From: Pseudomonas helleri
GTDB lineage: Bacteria > Pseudomonadota > Gammaproteobacteria > Pseudomonadales > Pseudomonadaceae
Direction of reading: 5' to 3'
NCBI RefSeq assembly: GCF_001043025.1
Contig: NZ_JYLD01000006.1
Span: forward strand, 186,001 to 250,000
DNA length: 64,000 nt
In this document: positions 34,145-41,159 of the stretch, in pieces
Layout: each line of letters begins with the position of its first letter
Position numbering within the stretch: position 1 is the first letter of the stretch
Position numbers and translations under genes: made by a program
Notes under the pieces: model-generated
Database searches by the model: none
What the model was told of the DNA's origin: nothing
Seen by the model: only the letters and a program-made list of their open reading frames with translations

Positions 34145-34176
34145 TGGTCGAACATCATCATCGACATGTCAGACCA
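34145..34176. promoter_or_regulatory. candidate GntR operator pair before the ABC/porin operon
   Basis: TGGTCGAAC (34145-34153) and TGTCAGACCA (34167-34176) start 22 nt apart, exactly as at 27655-27686. The pair sits in the promoter region of the binding-protein gene, facing the divergent GntR gene. Confidence 0.65.
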
Positions 34177-34308
34177 GTTGGCGAAAATTACGACAACGCT
34201 GCGCCGAAGTCAAAGCACCCACGGGTGAAAAAGTGCATTTATTTCCGATTGATTCACTCAAACACCTTGAAATGTGCAGGCTTGAGCCGATAAAAAAATT
34301 TCTAAACT

Positions 34309-34318
34309 TGTAAGACCA
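34309..34318. promoter_or_regulatory. candidate GntR operator before the GntR gene
   Basis: TGTAAGACCA differs by one base from the TGTCAGACCA motif at 34167 and 27677. It lies 75 nt upstream of the regulator start codon, consistent with autoregulation. Only one copy is visible. Confidence 0.5.
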
Positions 34319-34392
34319 CAGCCCATTCCTTCACTATTCTCATCCAATCACTTATGCCCGTACCCGCGCTGCCTCGCGGCAGAGGACTCACA

Positions 34393-35106
34393 ATGAAAAG
34401 CGTTAACGTACAAAGCAACCAGCCCTTGCCAATGGAAATCGTCAACTGGCTCAGTGGCGAAATCCACTCCGGGCGGCTGGCCACCGGCGATCAACTGCCC
34501 AGCGAGCGGCAGTTGTGCGAACAGTTTTCGGTCAGCCGGGCGGTGGTGCGCGAAGCCTTGTCGCAACTCAAGTTCGAAGAACTGATCACCACCCAGCAAG
34601 GCAAAGGCGCTTTCGTGGCCAAGCGCGGCGAGCGTCACGCCTTCCGCCTCAACGAAGTGTCGCTCGACGAAGAAGACTCCCTGCTGCACATCCTCGAGTT
34701 CCTGATCACCATCGAGGTGGGCGCCACGCGCCTTGCAGCGTTGCGCCACACCCCCGAAGACCTGAAGAAAATTCGCCAGGCGTTGGTCGGCATGGAATAC
34801 GCCATGGTCAACGACCAACTGGGCGACGAAGAGGACTATGCCTTCCACCAGGCGATTGTGGCGGCCACCCATAACCCGCACTTCAAATCGCTGAATGAAT
34901 ACCTCGATCACAGTGTCCGGCGCCTGATTCGCGAGGCCCGCAGCAACACGGCGGCGATCTACAACGAGCTGATCCAGGCGGTGCAGGACGAACACCAGGC
35001 CATCTTCCAGGCCATTCAGGCGCGCGATCCGGTGCGGGCGGGCGAAGCCGCCGAACGTCATCTGCGCAATGCTGCCAAACGCATGGACATGTACCTGCAG
35101 GACTGA
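34393..35106 (+). CDS. FadR-subfamily GntR regulator (FCD domain)
   Basis: A 237-residue regulator. The N-terminal winged helix is LPMEIVNWLSGEIHSGRLATGDQLPSERQLCEQFSVSRAVVREALSQL. The C-terminal FCD domain has the acidic and His residues usual for the metal/ligand pocket (EDYAFHQAIVAATHNP and DEHQAIFQAI...RHLRNA). ATG 34393 has AGAGGA upstream. It is divergent from the ABC/porin operon, followed by the shikimate-dehydrogenase-like gene, and the same candidate operator occurs before all these units, so it is the likely local regulator. Confidence 0.9.
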   Translation: MKSVNVQSNQPLPMEIVNWLSGEIHSGRLATGDQLPSERQLCEQFSVSRAVVREALSQLKFEELITTQQGKGAFVAKRGERHAFRLNEVSLDEEDSLLHILEFLITIEVGATRLAALRHTPEDLKKIRQALVGMEYAMVNDQLGDEEDYAFHQAIVAATHNPHFKSLNEYLDHSVRRLIREARSNTAAIYNELIQAVQDEHQAIFQAIQARDPVRAGEAAERHLRNAAKRMDMYLQD

Positions 35107-35154
35107 TCCTCCTGCAGCACCCTTGACACTGAAAAGGGAAGCCTCCTACCATCC

Positions 35155-35184
35155 TGTCAGACAACAAAAACAAATGTCAGACAG
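35155..35184. promoter_or_regulatory. tandem candidate GntR operators before the AroE-like gene
   Basis: TGTCAGACAA (35155-35164) and TGTCAGACAG (35175-35184) are direct copies 20 nt apart. The second contains the perfect palindrome TGTCAGACA and ends 10 nt before the start codon, so binding would block transcription or initiation directly. Confidence 0.6.
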
Positions 35185-35194
35185 GTTAATCCTC

Positions 35195-36022
35195 ATGATC
35201 ACTGGCCAAACGCGTTTGATCGGCATCGTTGCTGATCCGATCGCCCATGTAAAAACCCCGCAAGTCATCAATCAGAGTACGGCCAACCAAGGTTTGGATG
35301 TGGTCTGCGTACCCCTGCACGTGCACGCCAAAAATCTGCAAAAGGTGCTGGGTGGCGTTGGCGGCTTCGCCAACCTGCAAGGCCTGGTCGTTACCATCCC
35401 GTACAAGGAAAGCATCCTTGAATACTGCGACGACCTGACCGACATCGCCCGCCAGGTCGGTTCGGTGAATGCCATCCGCATCAACCCTGACACCGGGCGC
35501 CTCACGGGCGGTAATTTTGACGGCGAAGGCATGCTGGCCGGTCTGCACCAACAGGGGCATACGGTTGCTGGCAAACGCGTGTTGCTGGTGGGCACGGGAG
35601 GCGCGGGTAAGTCCATTGCCTGGTCCCTCGCCCAGCAGAAACCTGCACGACTGGCCCTCTACAACCGTTCACCGGCCCGTGCGCAAGCGTTGCTGGAGCG
35701 TCTGCAAAAAAAGTTTCCTGCGCTCGATCTGGTCATCAGTGACGGCAATGCGCAGGACTACGACGTGGTCATCAACGCCACCTCGCTGGGCCTCAAGGAC
35801 GATGATCCCCTGCCCCTCGATCCGAACACCTTGCGAGCAGGCGCTTTGGTCTGCGAAGCGGTGATGCGCGCCGACGGCACCGCGCTGCTGGCGGCGGCAC
35901 GCGAGCGCGGCTGCCGCACTCACCCCGGACAGCACATGATTTACGGGCAGGTGGTGCAGATCTGCCGTTTCCTCGGTGTTGATCTGCAGCCTGAACACGT
36001 TGCGCGCATTCTCGGCCACTGA
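35195..36022 (+). CDS. shikimate dehydrogenase-like oxidoreductase (AroE superfamily)
   Basis: A 275-residue protein with both AroE domains. Lys71 in VTIPYKE and Asp109 in GGNFDGEG match the catalytic Lys/Asp pair, and the cofactor loop is GTGGAGKS (133-140). The NRSPAR segment after the second strand is typical of NADP use. The two N-terminal serines that bind the shikimate carboxylate in AroE are replaced: AHVKTP has Val19 and Thr21. This suggests a catabolic AroE-like enzyme with another hydroxylated ring acid as substrate, not the biosynthetic enzyme. ATG 35195 lacks a strong ribosome site. Confidence 0.85.
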   Translation: MITGQTRLIGIVADPIAHVKTPQVINQSTANQGLDVVCVPLHVHAKNLQKVLGGVGGFANLQGLVVTIPYKESILEYCDDLTDIARQVGSVNAIRINPDTGRLTGGNFDGEGMLAGLHQQGHTVAGKRVLLVGTGGAGKSIAWSLAQQKPARLALYNRSPARAQALLERLQKKFPALDLVISDGNAQDYDVVINATSLGLKDDDPLPLDPNTLRAGALVCEAVMRADGTALLAAARERGCRTHPGQHMIYGQVVQICRFLGVDLQPEHVARILGH

Positions 36023-36049
36023 CCCCTGCCCTCTCTGGAGACACTGCTC

Positions 36050-36790
36050 ATGTATGACTTCAACAACCGCGTCTTGCTGTTGACCGGCGCCAACGGTGGC
36101 ATCGGCCGCGAAGTGGCGAAGCTGTTTTATCAATACGGCGCGTCGATGGTGCTGACGGATCTGGACGGTGAAGGGCTGGCTGACTTCGCCCGGACGCTGG
36201 ACCCGCAGGGTGAGCGTGTGGCCACCTTGCGCATGAACGCTGGCGACCCGGATGACTCGGCAAAAGCAGTGCAACTGGCGGTCGAGCGCTTTGGCGGGAT
36301 TGATTTTCTGGTGCCGTCTGCCGGGCTGTACCAATCACAACCGATTCGCGAAATGACCGACGAGCAATGGCGCCAGACCCTGGGCATCAATCTCGACGGC
36401 GTGTTTTACCTGTGCAGCCGCGCCATCCCTGCCCTGCGCGCCAACAGCGCCATCGTTAACCTGACCTCCGTGGCGGCGCACCGAGGGGCGTATTCCAACG
36501 CCCACTACGGCAGCTCCAAAGGCGGCCTGCTAAGCCTGACTCGCGCACTGGCCCGTGAATTGGGGCCACAGACTCGGGTGAATGCGGTGTCGCCGGGCAT
36601 TATCGAAACCCCGATGACACAAAGCCTGATCGCCACCCGTGGCAGCGACTCAGTGGAACAAACCCCGCTCAAACGCCTTGGCCAGCCGAGTGAAATCGCC
36701 TCTGTCATCGCCTTTTTGTGCAGTGACGGATCGAGCTTCATGACCGGGGAAGTGCTGCATGTGAATGGCGGGTTGTATATCGCGGGGTGA
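36050..36790 (+). CDS. short-chain dehydrogenase/reductase
   Basis: A 246-residue classical SDR with LLLTGANGGIGREVAKLFYQYG, an Asp after strand two (VLTDLDGEG, favouring NAD), the catalytic Ser in LTSVAAHRG and YGSSK. CTGGAG precedes ATG 36050. It lies 27 nt after the AroE-like gene and should share its regulation. Probably a second oxidation of a hydroxylated substrate; the exact one is unknown. Confidence 0.88.
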   Translation: MYDFNNRVLLLTGANGGIGREVAKLFYQYGASMVLTDLDGEGLADFARTLDPQGERVATLRMNAGDPDDSAKAVQLAVERFGGIDFLVPSAGLYQSQPIREMTDEQWRQTLGINLDGVFYLCSRAIPALRANSAIVNLTSVAAHRGAYSNAHYGSSKGGLLSLTRALARELGPQTRVNAVSPGIIETPMTQSLIATRGSDSVEQTPLKRLGQPSEIASVIAFLCSDGSSFMTGEVLHVNGGLYIAG

Positions 36791-36801
36791 GGCAGTTCAC
36801 C

Positions 36802-36870
36802 CTGTAGGAGCGAGCTTGCCTCGCGATCTTTTCAAGATCAAAAGATCGCGAGGCAAGCTCGCTCCTACAG
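36802..36870. repeat. REP inverted pair (TGTAGGAGCGAGCTTGCC type), terminator between convergent genes
   Basis: Perfect inverted arms of about 31 nt around a very short centre. It separates the SDR gene from the convergent amidase gene, 11 nt from each stop, and should terminate both transcripts. Confidence 0.85.
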
Positions 36871-36880
36871 GGGTTGGGGG

Positions 36881-38236
36881 TTATGTGGGGGTGTGATGGG
36901 TCAGCCACTGCAATAAACGCTCATCTTCACCCGCCGCTGCAATCACTTGCAGGCCCACGGGCAGGCCTCTTACCTGCCCTGCTGGCAGGCTGATTGCGGG
37001 CAGGCCGGTGAGGTTCCAGGGGCTGGTGTAGCTGAGCACGGCGGCGCGGACGTCGATGAGTTGCTCGCCCACGGGTGTCTCCCGTGCGTTCACTGGCGGG
37101 GCGATGATCGGTACGCTGGGCGAAACCAGCAGGTCATAGTCTTCGAATAACCGCGCCATCTGCGCTTGATACTGCTGCTGGGCCCGCTGCGCGCGAATGT
37201 ATTGCCAGCCGCGAACTTCTTGCGACAGTTCAAGGCGCTCGCGCACTTCCTGGTCGAACAATTGCGGCGCCTCTTGCATGCGCTCGGCATGCACGTCGTA
37301 GGCCTCGGCGCGTTGCAGTATCAGCAGGGTTTCTTTCATGCCAGCAGCCATGGCCGCCAATTCCGTCACTTCTTGCAGGGTATCGCCAAACACCTGCTTG
37401 GCCGCCTGGTAAACCTGTTGATCCACTGCAACGTCGACCGGGCCGAAGCTGCCCGAGCGGATCCAGCCAACCCGCACTGCACGCGGATCACTGGCAGTCG
37501 CCGCGCATGCCTTGCCCGATAACACTTCGAACAGCAGGCGCGCGTCTTCAACGGAGTTGGCAATCGGCCCGGCGTGGTCGAGGCTGGACGACAGCGGGAA
37601 TACGCCTTCCAGCGGCACGGCAGCATAGGACGGCTTGAAGCCGACCACACCGCACAATGCCGCCGGAATCCGGATCGAGCCGCCAGTGTCCGTGCCCAAG
37701 GCCAACGGCACCATGCCGCTGGCCACGGCCGCCGCGCTGCCCGCGCTGGAGCCGCCCGTGATGCATTCCGGGGCCCACGGGTTGCGGGCCGCGCCCTGTA
37801 GCGAGCGGTCGCCCGTCGGGCCGTAGGCGAATTCATGGGTCAGGGTTTTGCCGACAATCACCGCCCCCGCCTCGCGCAAACGCTGCACACACACGGCATC
37901 ACGACGCGGCCTGAAGCCTTCGAAATGCGCCGAGCCATAGGTGCTGACGTAGTCCAACGTGTCGATGTTGTCTTTGACCGCCACAGGTATGCCGTGCAGC
38001 GGCCCCAGATCCTGGCCTTGGCTCAGAAGCTCGTCGGCCTTGCGCGCCTGGGCCAGTGCAACCGGTGCATCCACTTGAACGAAGGCGTTCAGGGTCGGGT
38101 TCAGCCGCTCGATGCTGTCGAGAGCGGCTTGGGTCAGTTCAACGCTGGTCAAGCTGCCGTCGCGAAGGCGTTCAGCCAGCTCGACGACCGATCGACCGAA
38201 AAAATAGCCAGCATCGGCAGGTAGTACCGGGCTCAT
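36881..38236 (-). CDS. amidase-signature hydrolase
   Basis: A 451-residue amidase-signature enzyme with the Ser-cisSer-Lys triad: Lys88 in GIPVAVKDNID, Ser163/164 in GGSSAGSAAAV, and Ser187 in GTDTGGSIRIPA. It hydrolyses an amide to acid and ammonia; relatives include AtzF-, GatA- and IaaH-type enzymes, and substrate cannot be assigned. No GatB or GatC partner is adjacent. The start lies 13 nt after the MFS gene, so both are transcribed from the LacI-controlled promoter at about 39650. Confidence 0.88.
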   Translation of the reverse strand: MSPVLPADAGYFFGRSVVELAERLRDGSLTSVELTQAALDSIERLNPTLNAFVQVDAPVALAQARKADELLSQGQDLGPLHGIPVAVKDNIDTLDYVSTYGSAHFEGFRPRRDAVCVQRLREAGAVIVGKTLTHEFAYGPTGDRSLQGAARNPWAPECITGGSSAGSAAAVASGMVPLALGTDTGGSIRIPAALCGVVGFKPSYAAVPLEGVFPLSSSLDHAGPIANSVEDARLLFEVLSGKACAATASDPRAVRVGWIRSGSFGPVDVAVDQQVYQAAKQVFGDTLQEVTELAAMAAGMKETLLILQRAEAYDVHAERMQEAPQLFDQEVRERLELSQEVRGWQYIRAQRAQQQYQAQMARLFEDYDLLVSPSVPIIAPPVNARETPVGEQLIDVRAAVLSYTSPWNLTGLPAISLPAGQVRGLPVGLQVIAAAGEDERLLQWLTHHTPT

Positions 38237-38249
38237 ACAAACACCTCAA

Positions 38250-39578
38250 TCAAACAGCAGCAGGAAGGGGGGACGCAGCCGGACGGCCGCCTGGGCGCAC
38301 CATCAACATGGCGCTCATGCCCAACGCGGTCGCCACTGCGGCGGCCACGAACATCGACGAATAGCCGTAGCGAACGGTCAGGTAGCCGGTCAGCATCGGG
38401 GCAATGAACGAAGCGGTGTTGGCAATAAAGTGGGTCATGCCGCTGTAGGCGCCGACACGGTTGGACGGCGCAGTGTCGATGACCACGGCCCAGTACACCG
38501 AGTTAGGCAGCGCGTTGAGGGCGTTGGCCAGGGTCATCAGGGCAATCACGCCCCAGACGGTCTGGGCCTGCGAAACCATGATGAAGCACAGCGTGGTCAA
38601 CAGCAGGCAAGTCGCGGCCAGCCAGCTGCGGGCGACTTTCAGGTTGCCGGTACGGCGCAGCAGCAGGTCGGAGATTTTGCCGCCCAGCAGCACGGTAAAG
38701 CAGGCACCGGTCCACGGGATCATGCCCATGTACCACAGCGAGGACAGGTTGTAGTGGAACTCGTCCTGCAGGTATTTGGGGGTCCAGGTCAGCAGCAGGA
38801 AGGTCACGTAGACGAACGAGAAGTAGCCGACCGCGTTGAGCAGCAGGTCCTTGTTTTTGAAGAAGTGCCAGACCGGTGTCAGCGTGGTGGTTGGCGTCGA
38901 GGCATTGACCGCTTCGGCGCGCTCTTTGCGCAGGTAGTCCAGTTCGGCCTTGGACACTCGCGGGTTTTCATCGGGGGTGTTGGTGAAGCGCGTCATGAAG
39001 AAAATCAGCAGCGCCAGGCTGATCACACCCAAAATCACGAACATGCTGCGCCAGTCGCCGGTCAGGGTTTGCAGGCCTACCGCAATCGGCGCCGTCAACA
39101 GCGCACCCAGCGGTGTGCTGAGCAAACCCACCGACACCACAAAACCGCGCTCTTTGGGGGTGGCCCAGTTCGCCACGCTCTTGTTGATGACCGAGTAAGC
39201 CGGGCCTTCGGCGAAACCGAACATCACCCGGATGGTGACGAAACCGGCCATCGCCGAGCCGCCCAAAAATGCCAGACCGAAGTCACCGGCAAAAGCGGTC
39301 GCGATTTCAAAGATCGACCAAGTGGCACCGGCAATCAGCCAGATACGCTTGGCGCCAAAACGGTCGGCCAGAATGCCGCCGATCAACGCCCCCAAAATGT
39401 AACCGTAACCGAAGTAACCCAGCACCTTGCCCCAGTCGGCTTTGTCGAAACCGTACTCGGGAAGGATGCTCGCCGATGCGTAGGCAATGGCGCCGCGATC
39501 AATGTAATTGAGCAGCGCCATCAGCATGATCAAGAAGAAAATCTGATAGCGGAAGGAAGGGATAGCTGGGTTGTTCAT
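38250..39578 (-). CDS. MFS transporter, anion:cation symporter type
   Basis: A 442-residue transporter with twelve predicted helices. Typical motifs are LNYIDRGAIAYASASI near the N-terminus and GGILADRFGAKRIWLIAG (loop 2-3), as in the hexuronate/galactonate/phthalate ACS family. ATG 39578 gives the family N-terminus (NNPAIPSFRYQIFF); a TTG at 39596 is also in frame. It probably imports the amide hydrolysed by the amidase encoded next, under LacI control. Confidence 0.88.
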   Translation of the reverse strand: MNNPAIPSFRYQIFFLIMLMALLNYIDRGAIAYASASILPEYGFDKADWGKVLGYFGYGYILGALIGGILADRFGAKRIWLIAGATWSIFEIATAFAGDFGLAFLGGSAMAGFVTIRVMFGFAEGPAYSVINKSVANWATPKERGFVVSVGLLSTPLGALLTAPIAVGLQTLTGDWRSMFVILGVISLALLIFFMTRFTNTPDENPRVSKAELDYLRKERAEAVNASTPTTTLTPVWHFFKNKDLLLNAVGYFSFVYVTFLLLTWTPKYLQDEFHYNLSSLWYMGMIPWTGACFTVLLGGKISDLLLRRTGNLKVARSWLAATCLLLTTLCFIMVSQAQTVWGVIALMTLANALNALPNSVYWAVVIDTAPSNRVGAYSGMTHFIANTASFIAPMLTGYLTVRYGYSSMFVAAAVATALGMSAMLMVRPGGRPAASPLPAAV

Positions 39579-39648
39579 AGGTATCTGACTCTTCAAATGA
39601 TGGCAGAAGTCAAAAAGTCGGCCGCTTCCGGCGTATTTTTATTTTTTT

Positions 39649-39706
39649 ACCCAAACGTTTGGGTTGACGAAATGTAGAGCGAGTAAAAATTTTAGTCAAA
39701 CGTTTG
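39649..39706. promoter_or_regulatory. two LacI-type operators between MFS and lacI-like genes
   Basis: ACCCAAACGTTTGGGT (39649-39664) is a perfect 16-bp palindrome. A second copy with the same CAAACGTTTG core lies at 39697-39706, 45 nt away. The even-length palindrome with central CG is typical of LacI-family sites. Both lie between the divergent MFS and regulator genes and could form a repression loop. Confidence 0.8.
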
Positions 39707-39788
39707 GGTAAAAATTTTGTCCGGCCGAAAATCGCCCGTTCAGGTAGAATTCGCGCGCTCATAACAGACAGCAGGAAACCCCTCGAAC

Positions 39789-40826
39789 ATGCCGAACCCA
39801 GCCCGCCCCGCCACCCTCAAGTCCATGGCGACTGCACTTGGCGTGCATGTGTCCACCGTGTCCAGGGTGCTCAACGGCGATCCGGCGGGCGTCGAACGGG
39901 CAGCATCGGCCGAGGTGATTGAGCGTATTCGCGCATTGGCAAAAGAGCTGGATTATCGACCGAACACGCAGGCATCTAACCTGAAACTGCGTAAAAGTGA
40001 GGAAATCTGCGTGCTGATGCCGCGCATCACCGACCTGGTGATGGCGACCATTTACGACAGCATCGACAGCAGCGCTGAACAGGCGGGCTACCTCACGTTC
40101 GTGTCCAACACCGACGACCAGCCAGTGCGCCAGATGCAACGTGCCGAACACGCCCTGCGCCGCTCGGTGGCCGGGCTGATCGTGGCTGACTCCCACGTGG
40201 GGGAAACCCAGCCGCTGTTCGAGTTGTTGACCCGCAAACACATTCCCTACGTGCTGGTCAGCCGCCAGATAGCCGGGCAAGTCGCGTCGTGCAGTAACGA
40301 TGAGCTGGGCGGCTGGTTGGCGGCGGAGCATTTGTACAACCTGGGCTGGCGCGACGTCGCGATTCTGGCAGGCGAACGCCACGCCTCAACCGGCGCCGAT
40401 CGCACACGCGGCTTCACCCGTTACTTTCGCGAACAGGGCATCACCTTGCGCCCGGAATGGACCCTCAACGGCCCCTTTGACAGCCTGACCGGGCACCAGC
40501 AAGGTGAGCATCTGCTGGGGCTGAACCCGCGCCCTCAAGCGTTTTTCGCGGTCAACGACTTCCTCGCCATCGGCCTGATGGGCGCCGCACGGGACAAAGG
40601 CCTGCTGCCAGGCAAAGACATCGCCGTGGTCGGTTTCAACGACATCGCCCTCGCCCACGAACTCACCGTGCCACTGACCAGCGTGCGCTTGCCACTGGCC
40701 GAAATGGGCCAGCAGGCGGTGGAGTTATTGCTGAAACGGATCAAGGGCGAAGCCGTTGAATCGATTGTGCTGACCCCACAACTGCAAGTGCGGGCCAGTT
40801 CTACAGTGTTGCCCAAACCGCTGTAA
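39789..40826 (+). CDS. LacI-family transcriptional regulator
   Basis: A 345-residue regulator. The N-terminal helix-turn-helix and hinge read TLKSMATALGVHVSTVSRVLNGDPAGVERA followed by ALAKELDYRPNTQASNLK. The periplasmic-binding-like sensor domain follows, with VGFNDIALAHELTVPLTSVRLPLAEMG. It is divergent from the MFS-amidase pair with two LacI-type palindromes between them, so it most likely represses those genes. Confidence 0.9.
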   Translation: MPNPARPATLKSMATALGVHVSTVSRVLNGDPAGVERAASAEVIERIRALAKELDYRPNTQASNLKLRKSEEICVLMPRITDLVMATIYDSIDSSAEQAGYLTFVSNTDDQPVRQMQRAEHALRRSVAGLIVADSHVGETQPLFELLTRKHIPYVLVSRQIAGQVASCSNDELGGWLAAEHLYNLGWRDVAILAGERHASTGADRTRGFTRYFREQGITLRPEWTLNGPFDSLTGHQQGEHLLGLNPRPQAFFAVNDFLAIGLMGAARDKGLLPGKDIAVVGFNDIALAHELTVPLTSVRLPLAEMGQQAVELLLKRIKGEAVESIVLTPQLQVRASSTVLPKPL

Positions 40827-41159
40827 CTGCTGAGGGCATGTCTCAGCCCTTCATATCGTTTCCCCTTGAGGTGCAGATTCGGAGCTCAGTCAGTTCATTT
40901 AGCCGCTGAGCAGCGTAGCGAGGCTGCGAACGAGGACGCAGTCCTCGAAAAGACTGACTGCGCGCGGTGATGCAACCAACCAGTCACAACCTCGCTAAGC
41001 CCCTCGACAACTACGTAGAAACCTTCTCTATCCTTGCTTTCATAACCAGAAACATCAGTGCATCAGTTGCACGATGTCGTAAATATCTACCACCCGCGAT
41101 CCATCGCTGACTCGCAATGTGCGCACTCCACCGCTGAACACAATACGGAGCGCAAAACT
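40827..41159. other. 333-nt intergenic region with a structured element (40887-40960)
   Basis: CAGTCAG (40887-40893) and CTGACTG (40954-40960) form a closing stem. Inside, CGAGGAC-gca-GTCCTCG (40931-40947) is a perfect hairpin and GCCGCTGAGCAGCG another partial one, so the RNA would fold as a branched structure. It marks the boundary between the GC-rich lacI gene and the AT-richer monooxygenase gene. The rest shows no convincing gene; an in-frame GTG at 41058 belongs to the next reading frame but has no ribosome site. Confidence 0.5.
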
